From the NCBI GenBank assembly GCA_907165065.1, contig OU015525.1:2918622-2982621 (forward strand): a DNA stretch of 64,000 bases. Reading direction: 5' to 3'. Made by a program: the position numbers and the translations under genes. The stretch comes from Caprimulgus europaeus. Lineage: Eukaryota; Chordata; Aves; Caprimulgiformes; Caprimulgidae. Of the stretch, positions 50,930 through 62,600 are shown piece by piece; the stretch's first letter is position 1; every line of letters starts with the position of its first letter. Below the pieces are notes generated by a model. The model saw nothing but the letters and a program-made list of their open reading frames with translations, searched no databases and was not told the DNA's origin.

Positions 50930-51240
50930 AGAATTAAAGGCAAGAGGCTGGGAAAAGACCTGAGAAGCTCATCTCACCCATTCACCTGCCTCAAAGCCAT
51001 CTAAACCATCCTCAGCCTGTTCAAGAAAACTTTCGCTGATGGAGGCTAGGTTCTCTGTGCTTGGCTATCCCTGCAGCCAGAAGGTTCTCCCTTGTGCCTA
51101 AATTAAATCTCTCTCGCTGCAATTTGAGTCCAATCCCCAGCAGACACAGAAAGCAGATTACTCCCTTTCCACAGCTACCTTCTACCTCTTTGAAGACTAT
51201 TATCCTCTTTCCCCTCAGTCTTTTCCCCTTGAGAAAAGAG
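50930..51240 (-). mobile_element. Ancient CR1-like fragment
   Basis: Weak match in the right order: GGGAAAAGACCTGAGAAGCT near the 3' end, AAATTAAATCTCTCTCGCTG and CAATTTGAGTCCAATCCCC in the ORF2 end, then CTTTCCCCTCAGTCTTTTCC. It is much more diverged than the other copies. Confidence 0.5.
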
Positions 51241-54200
51241 TCAAACCATCTCACAGAGCTCACCTCCGCTCACCATCAGTGTGGAGGTACCACACCAAAC
51301 ACCTCTGACACATCATCTTCTCCCACACACCTACTCACACACTCCCACACTCACGTACTGTACCAGTCATCCTGCTTGAACACAGAGCAGAGCATGCAGG
51401 AGAGGTACCACTCACCCACTTTGTTCACATTTCTGATCCTCGGTGGCTCAAATCTGCACAAACTGAGTCTGAGAGCTGCTTTCCCAGCTCTTAGAAAAGA
51501 GAAAAGTAGGAAATGGGAAGAGCCTGGTATCCTGGCTCAAATCCACACCTCCTTTAACAGAGCAATAAGCTGTGGCTGGGTAATAGGGCAGCTGTCACAC
51601 TTGCTAAGCTGCCTTCATGGCAACAAGCCATTAAGCACTGCAGCTCAAAATAAGCACCAAACCCCTCAGGAACGCCTGGACAAGCAGTATCCCAGATGTG
51701 CACGGTGAGTCTTTAATATCAGCTGAAAACAAGGGTCTAACCTCAGCCCTGGTCTACTCCTGGGGTCACTTGGTTAACCCTAGTGCTACTTTTGCCTTTA
51801 CACTGAAGGGTGAATTTGGTTTGGTATTACTCACACTGAAGCACTGAATCCCACAACAGTTTTAAGCTCTCAGCCACTTGATCATGTTCCTCTCCCACGT
51901 CCCCTTCAGATGAGGAGATACAGGGTGATGCAGCATTTGCCTGCACAAGAGTCACTGCCAGGGCTGTGCGGAGCTCGCTGGCTCCAGTTTGCAGTAGAAG
52001 AGCTGCAGACCCACGTTGCTGCAATCCCACCGCCTGGAGTTTTGTCATAAGTTTAAGGACCTGAGTAAATCTACAAGCGTGGAGCAGAAACTCAGTGGAG
52101 GAAAGCTGACAGCTGTGAATATCTACTGAACAACCTGCTGGATCGACAGACAGCTGAATCTGCAGACAGTCGTGAAGGCAGTGGGATGCTGGATGACTGC
52201 TTATTATGCTGAGCCAATCCTCCTATTATTACTACCTAGTGCACTACCTGTCTTTTTTTAATATATTCAAGTGTTGTCTCTCCTAGAAGCACAGAAGTGA
52301 AAGGGATTTCCTATTACCCTTGTCTCCAGTTCCTTCCCTATATATGTTCAAACATCAATCACTTCTTTGCTGATGGGATCCCTTAGATATTGGTGTACAG
52401 CATATAGCAATGGCAATCTTCATTCATTTCTACCACCAAAATAACAAAGCCAGGGTTCTTCTGCTGCCTGGCACCTGGAGCATATCACAAACTCTATCAA
52501 TAATCCCTTTCCTCCAAAACCTAAATACAAATCATCCATACATTGACTCTGGGTCCTCTCCAAACTCGAAGGAGATTTAGCCCAAATAAACTCCGTGATG
52601 AATCCTGACAGACTTAAGGTCAGCGATGACAAAGCAAAGGTTTAAAAGCAGGTGACTTCTAGCAAAGCAACGATGTAGGATCACAATTCAGCCCCCTCTG
52701 TTAAGAAGCCACATTTGAAAACTAATGCAATTCTTTTAAGAGGGAACTAGACTGTGGGTTAGTCCATTTGGCCATCTAATGGCATCACACATCCTCTCTG
52801 CTTCCTAATTGTATTATGAGAGAGAGTGGGAGGGGAAAACTGCCCAGCTGCTTTGTACTCTGTTTTTCTCCATGTCTGCTGAAACTCAGGGGAGACTACA
52901 CCAGGTTTAGTGTAAAAGAGCATCCCTGCTGAGCACAGGAAAGAGAAGCTTGTGATTTACAGAATCGCAGCCTCCTCCTACGAGCTGGCACAGACCCTGG
53001 GGAAAGGTACCCCTGAGAAAACACAGCAGCTGCTCCTGCTGTGCAGCAGGAGATGGGCAAACCCCAGAAATCACCCACCTACACCATAATCTTCCTCAAT
53101 CTCAGCACAAAGCCTTCCTGAGATGGGCAGGAGTCCAGCTGGAGTGTCCCTTCAACACTCTCACTTTGGCTTCTCCATCTCCAGGAAAGTCCAGGGGTAA
53201 AAGCACCAATCCTCAGGAAATTTTTAAGAAACATTTCCAGTTCAAGGGCTCCACAACAAAAGACACAATCAGCTCCTGAGAGACACTCTGCACACAGCAG
53301 AGAGGACAGAGTGATTGCACAAAGAGGTGCCAACGACACAAGCACAGGAGGCTTGCAGAGGATTTGTACCTCAAAAGCCCAAATGTTTGCAGCTCAGCAT
53401 TGTTCACCCTGGCACAGGTCTTGCTAACAGAGCAAACGGAGGCTTCTAATGCTCTGTCAGGGAAATGACAGCACTTGGTGCTTTCTGTAGCACCCTTCAA
53501 GCCTGGGGCACTGTGCAAAGAGGGATGTCACCTGCAAGGGTGCTGCAGCTGGGGAAATGGAAGCAGAAAACAATGAAGTGATTAACCCAAGGTCGCAAAT
53601 TCACTTACAGGCACAGAAACAGCTCCCAACCCTGTAGCTTATCCAATACACTCAGATATAACAGTCTAATAAACTCTTCCCTAGACCCTCTGTGCAAACT
53701 GGAAGTGGTTTGATGTCTTAAGACTACGAACTAGGTAAAACTGAGAACTTCCCTTCAGCAGAAAAGTCCAACTTCTGAATCAGAGTTAATATTGTAGAAG
53801 AAGCAGCATCTTTTTTAACACAACATGGAAACTATTGTAAAGGGGAGGACTGACTGTTCTCAAGGTATGCAAAAGGCTCTGTTCTTATCCAGACTCCAAA
53901 TCTCACGTGATAAACGATGGTAAAATATAAATGTTAAGATGTTCATCTCCAAATAATGTGCTCCCATCTTATCTAAGTGAAACACAGCTATAATTTTCCA
54001 TCAAAACGTTGTCAGAACTACTACACCTTTACAAATATTTTAACTCATTAACATCAACATTTTTCCAGGGGAAAAGCATGCTGCTGGAAAACCTGGATCT
54101 ACTCCCTGTGCAAGCAAGCCCCTACAGAGTTTAAGGACCTTAAAATAACCCACCTTGTCCCTGTGTACTCTCCATGAAGTACACAGACCTCCCATAGCAC

Positions 54201-56764
54201 AGAGCAATCTTTTCAGAGGGAACATCTATAAGATACAGCAAAATCACACCAGACCTGCATGTTGATTCCCTTCCTGCAGCCTGCTCAGCCAAGGCAGACA
54301 CTGAAAATCTAACCTCCATGCTTCGTTATTTCCCCAGAGTAAAAGGATTACTTCTCCTCTGCTGCACACACAACGTTGGGATGTTTTCAGGGGAAAAAAA
54401 AAAAAAACCAAAATGTAAATGTTGTGAGTTGAGAGAGGAGTTCAGAAGCCGTTTTCCCTTTGGGTATGAAGCACGCTATGAAAGGTGTCTTGCATTCATG
54501 CAAACTGGAGATAACAACGAACAAAGCCTCTTGCAACACCCTGGGATATCATAGGGTCAGAGCTGCTCACTGTATACACTCACCTACCTTGCCAGCATGC
54601 TTCTAAGTCATCTCTGTAGTTTGGTCTGCTACAACACACTCCACCAAAATACAAAGGTGCTGTACAACCCTTCCAGCTAATCATTTGCCTCTCAGTAAAT
54701 GCCACCACGGAGACAAGATGTTAAAAAAAAATCAGGATGGACATAACAAACTCAGCATCCATACAAGTTCTTGCCATCAGCAAGCACCTTTCAACCTTCA
54801 CTAACGCTAGAAACGACAGCAGAGCTCAGATGCCCAAATCTGATCAGCCTTGTCTCAGCAGACAAGGTTAGTAAGGAGGGGGAGAGAGAGCAGAGATGTA
54901 TTTGTACAGTCTTACTATGGTCCTAAGTACTGTAAGAACCAAGCTTTAAAGCTTGATTGACTTTATAAGGGTCAGCTATGGTAGGGAAATGAGACAACAC
55001 AAGCCAAACTCAAACAAGACAACCAGAGTGAAAGGTTCTCCTGTGCATCCCGAGGCTCCCACTCTCTTTCCTTCCCATCTCCAACAAATTGCTAAGAAAT
55101 ATTGAAACAATATCACCACAAGATTCTTAATCAGCCTGACCATGGTTTGCAAAGGTGTAATTCTATAGTTCAAACATATGGCTCTGCAGTTTTCTTTTTG
55201 CCCTTATTTTCTATCAGCACTGCTATTATGCAGGTGTAGGACCAGAACATGTCAATACCATTGCCCTACCATGCTAGGCATGGCAGAAAACCAAACCAAA
55301 AAGACAGCTCCAAAAAGCTTGTCAGTTCCTTAATTGAAGGACTTTTAATCTATCATGATGGTCAATCAACTATTGTGCCAAACCAGTGCAAGAGTCTGCT
55401 TCTGTCTAGTCAAAATAGCAAGGTCCAAGGGAAATTGGACACAGAGTCAAAGTTGAACTCCAGTTTTTAACTTAGATCTCAACAGCTCCATCACGGTTTA
55501 GGGATGCCTGTCTCCAAAATTTATTCAAAACACAGCACTTTCAGTCCCTAGCTTCATTAAAATCAAGGAAACTCCTTCCTTTCCCCACCACACAAGCAAC
55601 AGTCAGGGCCAATCCAGGCCAAACCCCGTCCTTGGCAAGTCCAAATCAACTGCTTGGGCAGCAACAGTCATCACCCAAAAGCCTTTCCTGGTCTTTTTTC
55701 ATTGCAAAGAAGCTGTGCAGAATTACAAATATTTCTGTCAGGGCCAAAGACTCCAGGAGGGAGATTTATAGCAATAAATAATATTAATGACACAGGCGGA
55801 CGGAGCTTCTTGTCCTGAAAGCTCCAAAGGCACATGAAAAACGGCACTATAAATGTCACCACCACAGACACCAATGATGACGAGATGCCACCTCTGGGGA
55901 AGGGTGGCAGCGTGGGCTTGCTCAGAATGACAGTCAGTCAGGAAATCAGGGGTGGTAGCACAAGGACCTGGATGAACAATATTCCACAGCACTGACAAAC
56001 TCTGGGATTTGCTTAGTTGGGAGACTCAGGAGGTAGCCAGACTCCAGCTTTCCTCCCAGCATGGCCAAAGGACTCATCCTGATGCTCAGGAGCTCACTCC
56101 AGGCTGGGAAAAAAAATGAGTTGTGAAAATATAACCCAACCAGCAGCAAGCAGAGTTGGAAAGAGGATGAAGGAAGCAATTTTAGGCCTAAACCCCCAAA
56201 GGACCAGTTGAGAGGTTAGCTGCAGATATAATAAAACATGCCTGGGGGGAAGGAAGCTGCATCCACCTGCAGCCAAGCCCACTCTCAGATGTCAAAATAT
56301 TTGCACAGATGATAAAGGGCTTACACCAACCCTGTGTTATCCAGATAACACACCAAAGACCTAGAGCTGAGAGAGAAGAAGTATCTGGCCACTTCAAATT
56401 AACCTTTTTATTTTTTTCTTTTGTAGCTGTTAAGCTAAATAATACCAAGCACTGTGTGAACATAAAGTCTTTGTTAGAGAAACTTCTGCTTTAGCCAAGA
56501 CTTTCTCTCTTTCTACACTGCCTGGTCCTTTGCCTGCTTCCAGAAGGTAGCTCAGCAGAGAAGCTTCACCAGCAGCTCAGCTGTACACCTAGGCTAGCTT
56601 CATTGCAGGCTTTGCCTTAGAAGTATTCCTGCAGCAGAAATCACAATTTTTTTTCTCCAACCATGCAACCTCCTTAAATTTTGTCAGCACTGGGCTGCTT
56701 GCAATGTTAGAACGGAGTCCTTCCCACACGGGACAAAGCTCACCCATCAATTATCATGGTGGTT

Positions 56765-56971
56765 ATACTTTACTGTGAGGATGGTGAGACACTGGCCCAG
56801 GTTGCACAGAGAAGCTGTGGCTGCTCCTCCCTGGAAGTGTTCTCAGACAGGTTGGATGAGGCTTTGAGCAACGTGGTCTAGTGGAAGGTGTCCCTGCTGA
56901 TGGCAGGGGGCTAGGAACTAGATGATCTTTAAGGTCCTTTCCAACCCAAACCATTCTGTGATTCTATGATT
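56765..56971 (+). mobile_element. CR1 LINE 3' fragment
   Basis: Contains ACTGTGAGGATGGTGAGACA, TGGATGAGGCTTTGAGCAAC and TTTAAGGTCCTTTCCAACCC, ending ATTCTGTGATTCTATGAT. It belongs to the same subfamily as the copy at 24068-24340. Confidence 0.95.
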
Positions 56972-57513
56972 ATCACAACCTTTGGAACCAGATACTTAAG
57001 CTGCTGTAGTACGGGCAGAAGGGTGAAGCCTTGCTGCTGGCAGGACACAGCCCTGCAAGCTCACAGGGCAGGTATGGAGCAGCCGGGTATAGAGCTGCAG
57101 GAGATAGATCACCCAAGCCCAGCTTGACCAACTCAAGAAGGCTGGGTACCATTATCTTAGACTACCTCCCTGCCCTCTTAATTTCACACAGATTGCAGCC
57201 TGCTTGATGGGAAGACAGAGAAACAACCACCCATGGGAGAAGACTGATGCGGGGATGCCAGCATCAATGCAACCAGATCCATCCAGGTCCCTTCCAAGCA
57301 GGAACCCAGTCCAAGTCCTACCTTCAAGCATTTTTCAACCAGTGCTTCTATGCTAAGACTAAAAATCTCAGTTCCTCTCTCAAGAGAACTCTGAGAGCGA
57401 CTTTACCCAACACCCCAGAGCCCATTTGACAACGTTGTAGTGGCTGGGCCTGCATGGGGCCCGGGCAAACACAACCAACGCTGTGTCTTTAAAACCACTT
57501 CAGTGCAGATGTT

Positions 57514-57527
57514 GTTTCCATGGTAAC
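57514..57527. promoter_or_regulatory. Candidate RFX X-box
   Basis: GTTTCCATGGTAAC is an imperfect inverted repeat matching the RFX-family X-box pattern (GTNNCC..GGNAAC). It lies in a non-repeat stretch 1.2 kb upstream of the GPS exon's donor, near AT-rich TAATTAGTAAATAATTG at about 57688. Binding is inference. Confidence 0.35.
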
Positions 57528-57821
57528 TAGTGGACCAAATACATTAGTGTTTCTAATAATAAACCAAACCTTCATCTTGCAAAATGTGATTTCCCCCCCA
57601 CCTCCCTGTTTTACCACCATCACCCTTCCTTTCTTCCTTTCCCCTCCCCTTTTGCTGAATTAAGCCAGCATTTAACAAGCAAGGCATAATTAGTAAATAA
57701 TTGCAAGGGCCCAGTAACTCCCAGGGCTCAGGCAGATGGAGAAGCTCTAGGTGGAAGGGAGAAAGGCGGGGGGAGCTTTGCTCTATGAACCTGGGAACTG
57801 TCCAAAAAGGGATGAACTACT

Positions 57822-57882
57822 TAAAAATAAAAAAATGAAATTAAAATAATAATAAAAATAATAATAAAAATTTTAAAAAAGC
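57822..57882. repeat. AT-rich (AAT)n tract
   Basis: Mixed AAT and AAAAT units over about 60 bases. Confidence 0.85.
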
Positions 57883-58010
57883 ATAAGGTGGAAGAGAGGA
57901 GCCTGTGAAGCCCCTTTTGATCACCCTGGTGTCACCTTTGGTGCCCTGGCACCCACCCTGCTCTCTGACTCAGGGTGCCTCTGCCTGGCAATAATTTCTA
58001 GGAATCTCAC

Positions 58011-58047
58011 ACTTTTTTTTTTTTTTTCTTTTTCTTTTTTTTTTTCC
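58011..58047. repeat. Poly-T with C breaks
   Basis: Runs of T separated by single C bases. It is followed by GAGACTCCGTC, which resembles Alu by chance only. Confidence 0.85.
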
Positions 58048-58735
58048 CTGAGACTCCGTCCGAGACGCGGCACCAGCTTTGTGTCCCCAACAGCAACCAA
58101 AACTTCACAACTTCTCCTTTCCACCATCCCTTATTCTGGAGTGGGGGAACCCACCACCTCACCATCTCCTAAAAGCATGGGGGAGCAAGAAGGACCCCAA
58201 AACAGGGTGGGGGATATGGATGAGCTGCGGAGGCGTGGAGGGGAGGGTGGGTGATGCGGGGCCATTCAAATCCCTTTAAAATAAGACACGTGTGATGATT
58301 TTGTGCGTGGGGAAGCCCACGGGAGTGAATAAGCCCGGTGGGGGTTGCCCACCCCCTACTTTTAGGGATATTTCTATTGAAAGGAGCAGTGTAGGGATGG
58401 AGGGATGGGAGGAAAAGGGGGAGCAGTGCAGCAGCAGCAGCAGCCCCACCATGTGTGTGTCCCCCACTCCAAGCTGCAGTCAGGGTTGGGAGAGGAAGGG
58501 CAACGATGAAGGAGGGTGATGTAAAAACCTCACAATGTGTCACCACGGTCCCAGTGACACCGGACTGCAGCAAAGCTGGGGTCTGTCCCCAGTACCCCAA
58601 AAAGCCACACACCGAGGATGCTCCACTCCATCCCGGTTTCATCCTTTTTTTTTTTTCCCTCCCTCTTTATTTTCCCCCGTTGTCCCTGCGTCTCCCCCCT
58701 CCCGCCTCCCATCCGCTCCTCCCTCCGGGACTCAC

Positions 58736-58877
58736 CATGTCGGGGTTGAGCTGGGCTAAGATGGCGAAGGCGGAGAACCGGTCACACAGGCACTTGGTCC
58801 GGGAAGCGTCGAGCGGGACCGTTCGGCAGCCGCGCCAGGACCAGGCACCGGGCGGGGAGGCGGAGGCGGAGGCTCGG
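58736..58877 (-). CDS. ADGRB1: ADGRB1 exon: GPS motif and tethered agonist
   Basis: This 142-bp exon follows a long C/T tract ending in CTCCAG and ends GACATG before GTGAGT. It contributes one base of a split codon and 47 codons, ending in phase 0. The protein has the GPS pattern of the GAIN domain: two tryptophans, WSWRGC, then TKCLCD and the hydrophobic FAILAQ. The cysteine of RGC and the two of CLC are the conserved GPS cysteines. In this family the GAIN domain cuts itself just before a Ser/Thr, and the new N-terminus acts as the tethered agonist. Here the site reads Asp-Arg-Phe-Ser-Ala, while I recall Arg-Leu-Ser-Thr in human ADGRB1. The first few codons are Ala/Ser/Pro-rich and poorly conserved, so the acceptor is slightly less certain than the donor. 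Confidence 0.93.
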
Positions 58878-58909
58878 CTGGAGGGAGGGACGGGGCGGTG
58901 GAGCCGGAG

Positions 58910-58943
58910 GTGGGGAGGGGAGGGGAGGGGGGGAGAGGGGGAG
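58910..58943 (+). other. Dense G-run block, G-quadruplex candidate
   Basis: On the plus strand there are at least five runs of four or more G separated by single bases, in the pattern GGTGGGGAGGGGAGGGGAGG. It is the template strand of the gene. On the gene strand the same bases form the C-rich polypyrimidine tract before the GPS exon. Confidence 0.6.
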
Positions 58944-59139
58944 AGTGGCTGTCAGGGTGAGGGGGGAGCGGGTACCGCGCCCCACGCTGCCTCCCACCAC
59001 CCCCAACCCACCAGCACCCCCGAACCTGCATCTCCTGGAACTGGTCCCGGTCCTCCGCCCCGCTCTGACCCCTCCATCGTCCCTCACCCATGGAAACGTC
59101 CCCCTCCACTCCCTGGGCTGCCCTTCCTTACCCTCCCCA

Positions 59140-59660
59140 TAGACACCTCCCTAACCCTATAGCCCACACATCTCATGTGTGCATGTATAACCCTATAGCC
59201 CTGGGACATACACCCCATATAAGGATGCACAACCCTATAGAGCTGTCCCACATATCCTATATATGCATCCATAACCCTATAGCCCTGTCCCACATACCCC
59301 ATAGACACCTCCCTAACCCTATGGCTTGCACATCCCATGTGTGCACGTGTAACCCTATAGCCCTGGTTCATATACCCCATATAAGGATGCATAACCCTAT
59401 AGACTTGTCCCACATACCCTATATATGGATGCATAACCCTATAGCCCTGTCCCATGTATCCTATATACACCTCCCTAACCCTATAGCTGACACATCCCAT
59501 GTGGGCACACATAACCCCATAGCCCTGTGACATACACCCCATATATACCTCCTTAACCCTATAGACCTGTCCCACACATCCCATGTATACCTCCTTAACC
59601 CTATAGTCCTGTCCTACATATCCCATATATGGATGCATAGCCCTACAGATCTATCCCACA
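59140..59660. repeat. Minisatellite, 42/36-bp units in a 162-bp order
   Basis: The core TAACCCTAT (or a one-base variant) starts at 59152, 59188, 59230, 59272, 59314, 59350, 59392, 59434, 59476, 59512, 59554, 59596 and 59638. Gaps are 36, 42, 42, 42, repeated three times, giving a 162-bp higher-order unit. Unit types alternate in step with this: the 36-bp type carries CACATCCCATGTG, and others carry CATATAAGGATGCA or CTATATATGGATGCA. All gaps are multiples of six, which is why both strands stay open in one frame (146 and 184 codons); no known protein is suggested. Confidence 0.95.
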
Positions 59661-61110
59661 GACCTGATATACACCTCACTTCCCCCATAGCCCCATCCCA
59701 CACCCTATATACCTCCCCCCAAACCCCTGGCCTGCACCCCATATAAATGTATCCCCCCATATAAACATGTCCCCCCACTCCCCCCCCACCCCAGATGTCC
59801 CCTAGCCACATGATCCCCACAGAAGAGTGCACCCCTCCTCTCCCCCCCACCAAATACCCCAATATGTGACTCTGCCCCACCCCTACACCTTCCCACCCCA
59901 CCCCATCGTTCTCAACTCCACAGACACCAGCCCCTCTCCCTCCCCACCTTCTCCCAGCTGTCCCACCCCACTCCCCTTCTTCCCTCAACCCCAGTTCTCT
60001 GGGGCCAGGGGCTCCATAGGCCATGACAGGACACCACCTCAGACCCCTCCTGCACCCCCAGAGCTCCAGGCAGAGCAAAGATGTCCCTGCCTCATGGCCA
60101 GAGGGACCTCAAGAGATCAAAGGGACAGAGTCCTTGCTTTCTCATGGCATCCTTTCAGGCTGGAGAGAGCAGGAAAGTGAGAAGGGGTCATAGGTAGGAA
60201 AGACTCCATGTGAAGTTGTCCTTCACCCTGTAGGTGGGATGGTTTCATTGGGAAAAGGTATTGCAGCTCCATCTCCACGTGAGCACTAAAGGCTAAGCAA
60301 GGGAAAAGGGGAATCTCATGCTCTGCCTCACGTGCTGGGCTACAGTCATCACCCAAAAAGTACAGTCATTTTCCACTCATTGCATCTGTGTCTTGGCCAG
60401 ACCACTCTCCTGAAATCTGGTCACATACCAGGTGCAGATGCAGAGAGTAAATGCAGAAATGCAATGGATGGGGAGAAGGTCAAGATCCATGTGGATAACC
60501 TGAGCTTCACTGGAGCCTGGGACAGGATGTGGAGACAGAGTAAAAGGGTCACATGCCTTCACCGGAGGAACACAGGTGTAAGATGTTCCTTCACATCTGA
60601 CCATCCTCAGAGGAGGGGATCTAGACAAGGATGCCAGCAGCAAGCTCAAGGCAGCTCCAGATGGAGCCAAGCTGCTCAGCAGCCTTTGGTGTGTCACAGA
60701 TGGCCTGGACTTCTCCATACTCCTGACTCCAGCAGACCTGCCTTGAGTTGCAGAGGAGTTTTTTGCAGGTATAGACTCTGTGTACACATGGACTCGTTCC
60801 TCTTGCAACAAGACAGAGCCTCCCTCCACCTCCCTAATGGCTCTGCAAGAAAGCAGTGAGAATGGGCTGGGTACCAACAGGGTAACGGAGCATCAACATG
60901 TGCTGTTGATTCTGTTTTGATTACCTACTTGGATCTAGCTTGACACATGACACTGAGCCTTCCTGAACTGTCTCCATTTTGGATTAAAGCACTTTTCACA
61001 GTAAAAAAAATAAAAATGAAAATAAAATAAATATTGTCAGCAACAAACAAACCAGAAGGGTATTTTTTCTGGTGCCCATCCTGGCCTTTCTAAATGTCTG
61101 GACCCTCCTT

Positions 61111-61456
61111 CATAGAATCATAAAATTGTTTGATTGGAAAAGACCTTTGAGATCATTGAGTCCAACCATACCTGTCCACTACTAAACCATATCTCTGAGC
61201 ACCTTGTCTACCCGTCTTTTAAATACTTCCAGGGATGGTGACTTCACCACTTCCCTAGGTAGCTGGTTCTAGTGCCTGATGACCCTTTCAGTGAATAAAT
61301 TTTTCCTGACATCCAATTTGTAACCCCCCAGGTGCAACTTGAGACCATTTCCTCTTGTTCTATCACTAGTTACCTGGGAGAAAAGTCACATACCCGCTCA
61401 CTACAACCTCCTTTCAGGTAGTTGTAGACAGTGATAAGGTCTTCCCTCAGCCTGGT
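61111..61456 (-). mobile_element. CR1 LINE 3' fragment
   Basis: Starts CATAGAATCATAAAATTGTT, then GGAAAAGACCTTTGAGATCA, TTTTAAATACTTCCAGGGAT and TTTCAGGTAGTTGTAGACAG. It includes part of the diverged ORF2 end. Confidence 0.93.
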
Positions 61457-62339
61457 CCATCCAGCTGATGACACATAAATCTGTCTTTCCTGGATAGTCA
61501 GCTCTTCACATGCTCTTCACTGCACTAAGTGACATCATCTCTTAGAGACTCTCAGGAACAGGTATTGATCTCTGATCTCTTTTATGCACCTTCTCCAATT
61601 CACCAACATCTTTCTTGGAAGGGATGGAGACATCTGAGGTTGATCTCAGAGGGAATATGAATTCTACACCTACCACCTATATTTCCAAGAACTGCATTAG
61701 CCAGTCCTTTCATTTATTCACTGTCTCCAAGAGAAATGCCTTATTTATGATGTGTACAAACAACGATAAATGCTCAGGCTCTACCAACCAGTTCCATATT
61801 GTCATAGCAAGTATTAATTTTGCTTGAACGAGATCTATTTTCCAGAAGTTGATTGCTATTAATTTCTCTGTTTTAATGAGTATGCTATTATTCAATTATA
61901 ATCATAATATTACCCACAATCCCCTCATTTTTTTTTGGATCCTGTATCAGAGAGTGTCTTATTGTGCCTGAGACAGATGTGAGGCAGACAGCTCTGGAGT
62001 GAAGCTCTTGTGTTTACAGACACAAGCTCCTCTCTCCAGATTTTGGGAACACTTCCACTCTTCTTTTACTAAAAAACCAATGAGCCTCAATTAGCCTTAG
62101 CCTGCTTTTTTAAAAAACTGTTGCATGCAAAATTACTCCAATTTGTTTCTCTTAAAACCTCTTTTCTTTATTAGATGATGTATAGTGTGTTTTCTAGCTG
62201 CTGGTGTAATGAAAAGTATTTCATTAGCCTGGGATGTGGATTAAGCAACTAAGCTCTCTTCCAATTACAGAATACTGAGATTTCTGCATTATTATAAATA
62301 AATCTGTCATTTCTAGCTAGTAACAAACCAATAACATTA

Positions 62340-62600
62340 GGATTTTTTTTTTTGTTTTAGGATACTCTAAATTTTCCTTTTTATTCATTTCAGCCACCCT
62401 GAACAATAAAATTCTTACATTTTTTTTTCTCTTATCTTTTCCAAGCTTTTAATTTGCATTGTTTGCTATCAATTTATCCTTTCTCCAGCTTTTTCCTTCC
62501 CTCTAAACCAGACTGTTGTTGTTTTTTTGTAGATACTGGTTTATTTCTCTTTGATTGTTTTGTTGTTGTTTAGTTGTGGGGGTTTTTTTCAGTGCTCTGC
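62340..62600. other. T-rich low-complexity stretch
   Basis: Several T runs and TTGTTGTTTT-type units over about 250 bases. No element structure is visible. Confidence 0.6.

Larger units (their letters stand above)
38696..58735 (-). other. Intron, 20.0 kb, between GPS and TM1 exons
   Basis: The largest gap. CR1 fragments are at 43473-43588, 43620-43935, 44590-45168, 45171-45450, 46060-46965, 50930-51240 and 56765-56971. The stretches 38.7-43.4, 47.0-50.9 and 51.3-56.7 kb contain only short repeats. The last 1.5 kb before the GPS exon is GC-rich. Confidence 0.85.

Noticed and set aside
51061-51708. 215-codon plus-strand open frame
   Set aside because: No family pattern; its first part overlaps an ancient CR1-like fragment in the opposite direction.
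58012-58070. Poly-T followed by GAGACTCCGTC, like an Alu end
   Set aside because: Alu is limited to primates and the CR1 and LTR content is avian; the rest of an Alu is absent.
58736-58877. Assignment of the gene to ADGRB2 or ADGRB3
   Set aside because: [25 protein letters not shown] and [14 protein letters not shown] agree with remembered ADGRB1 and not with the two paralogues. A database search should confirm.
58455-59162. 235-codon plus-strand open frame over the GPS exon
   Set aside because: It is the GC-rich shadow of the real minus-strand exon and its flanks, with Pro/Gly/Arg-rich low-complexity sequence.
59084-59638. Repeat proteins of 146 and 184 codons on opposite strands
   Set aside because: The frames stay open only because minisatellite spacing is a multiple of three; no splice or start context supports coding.
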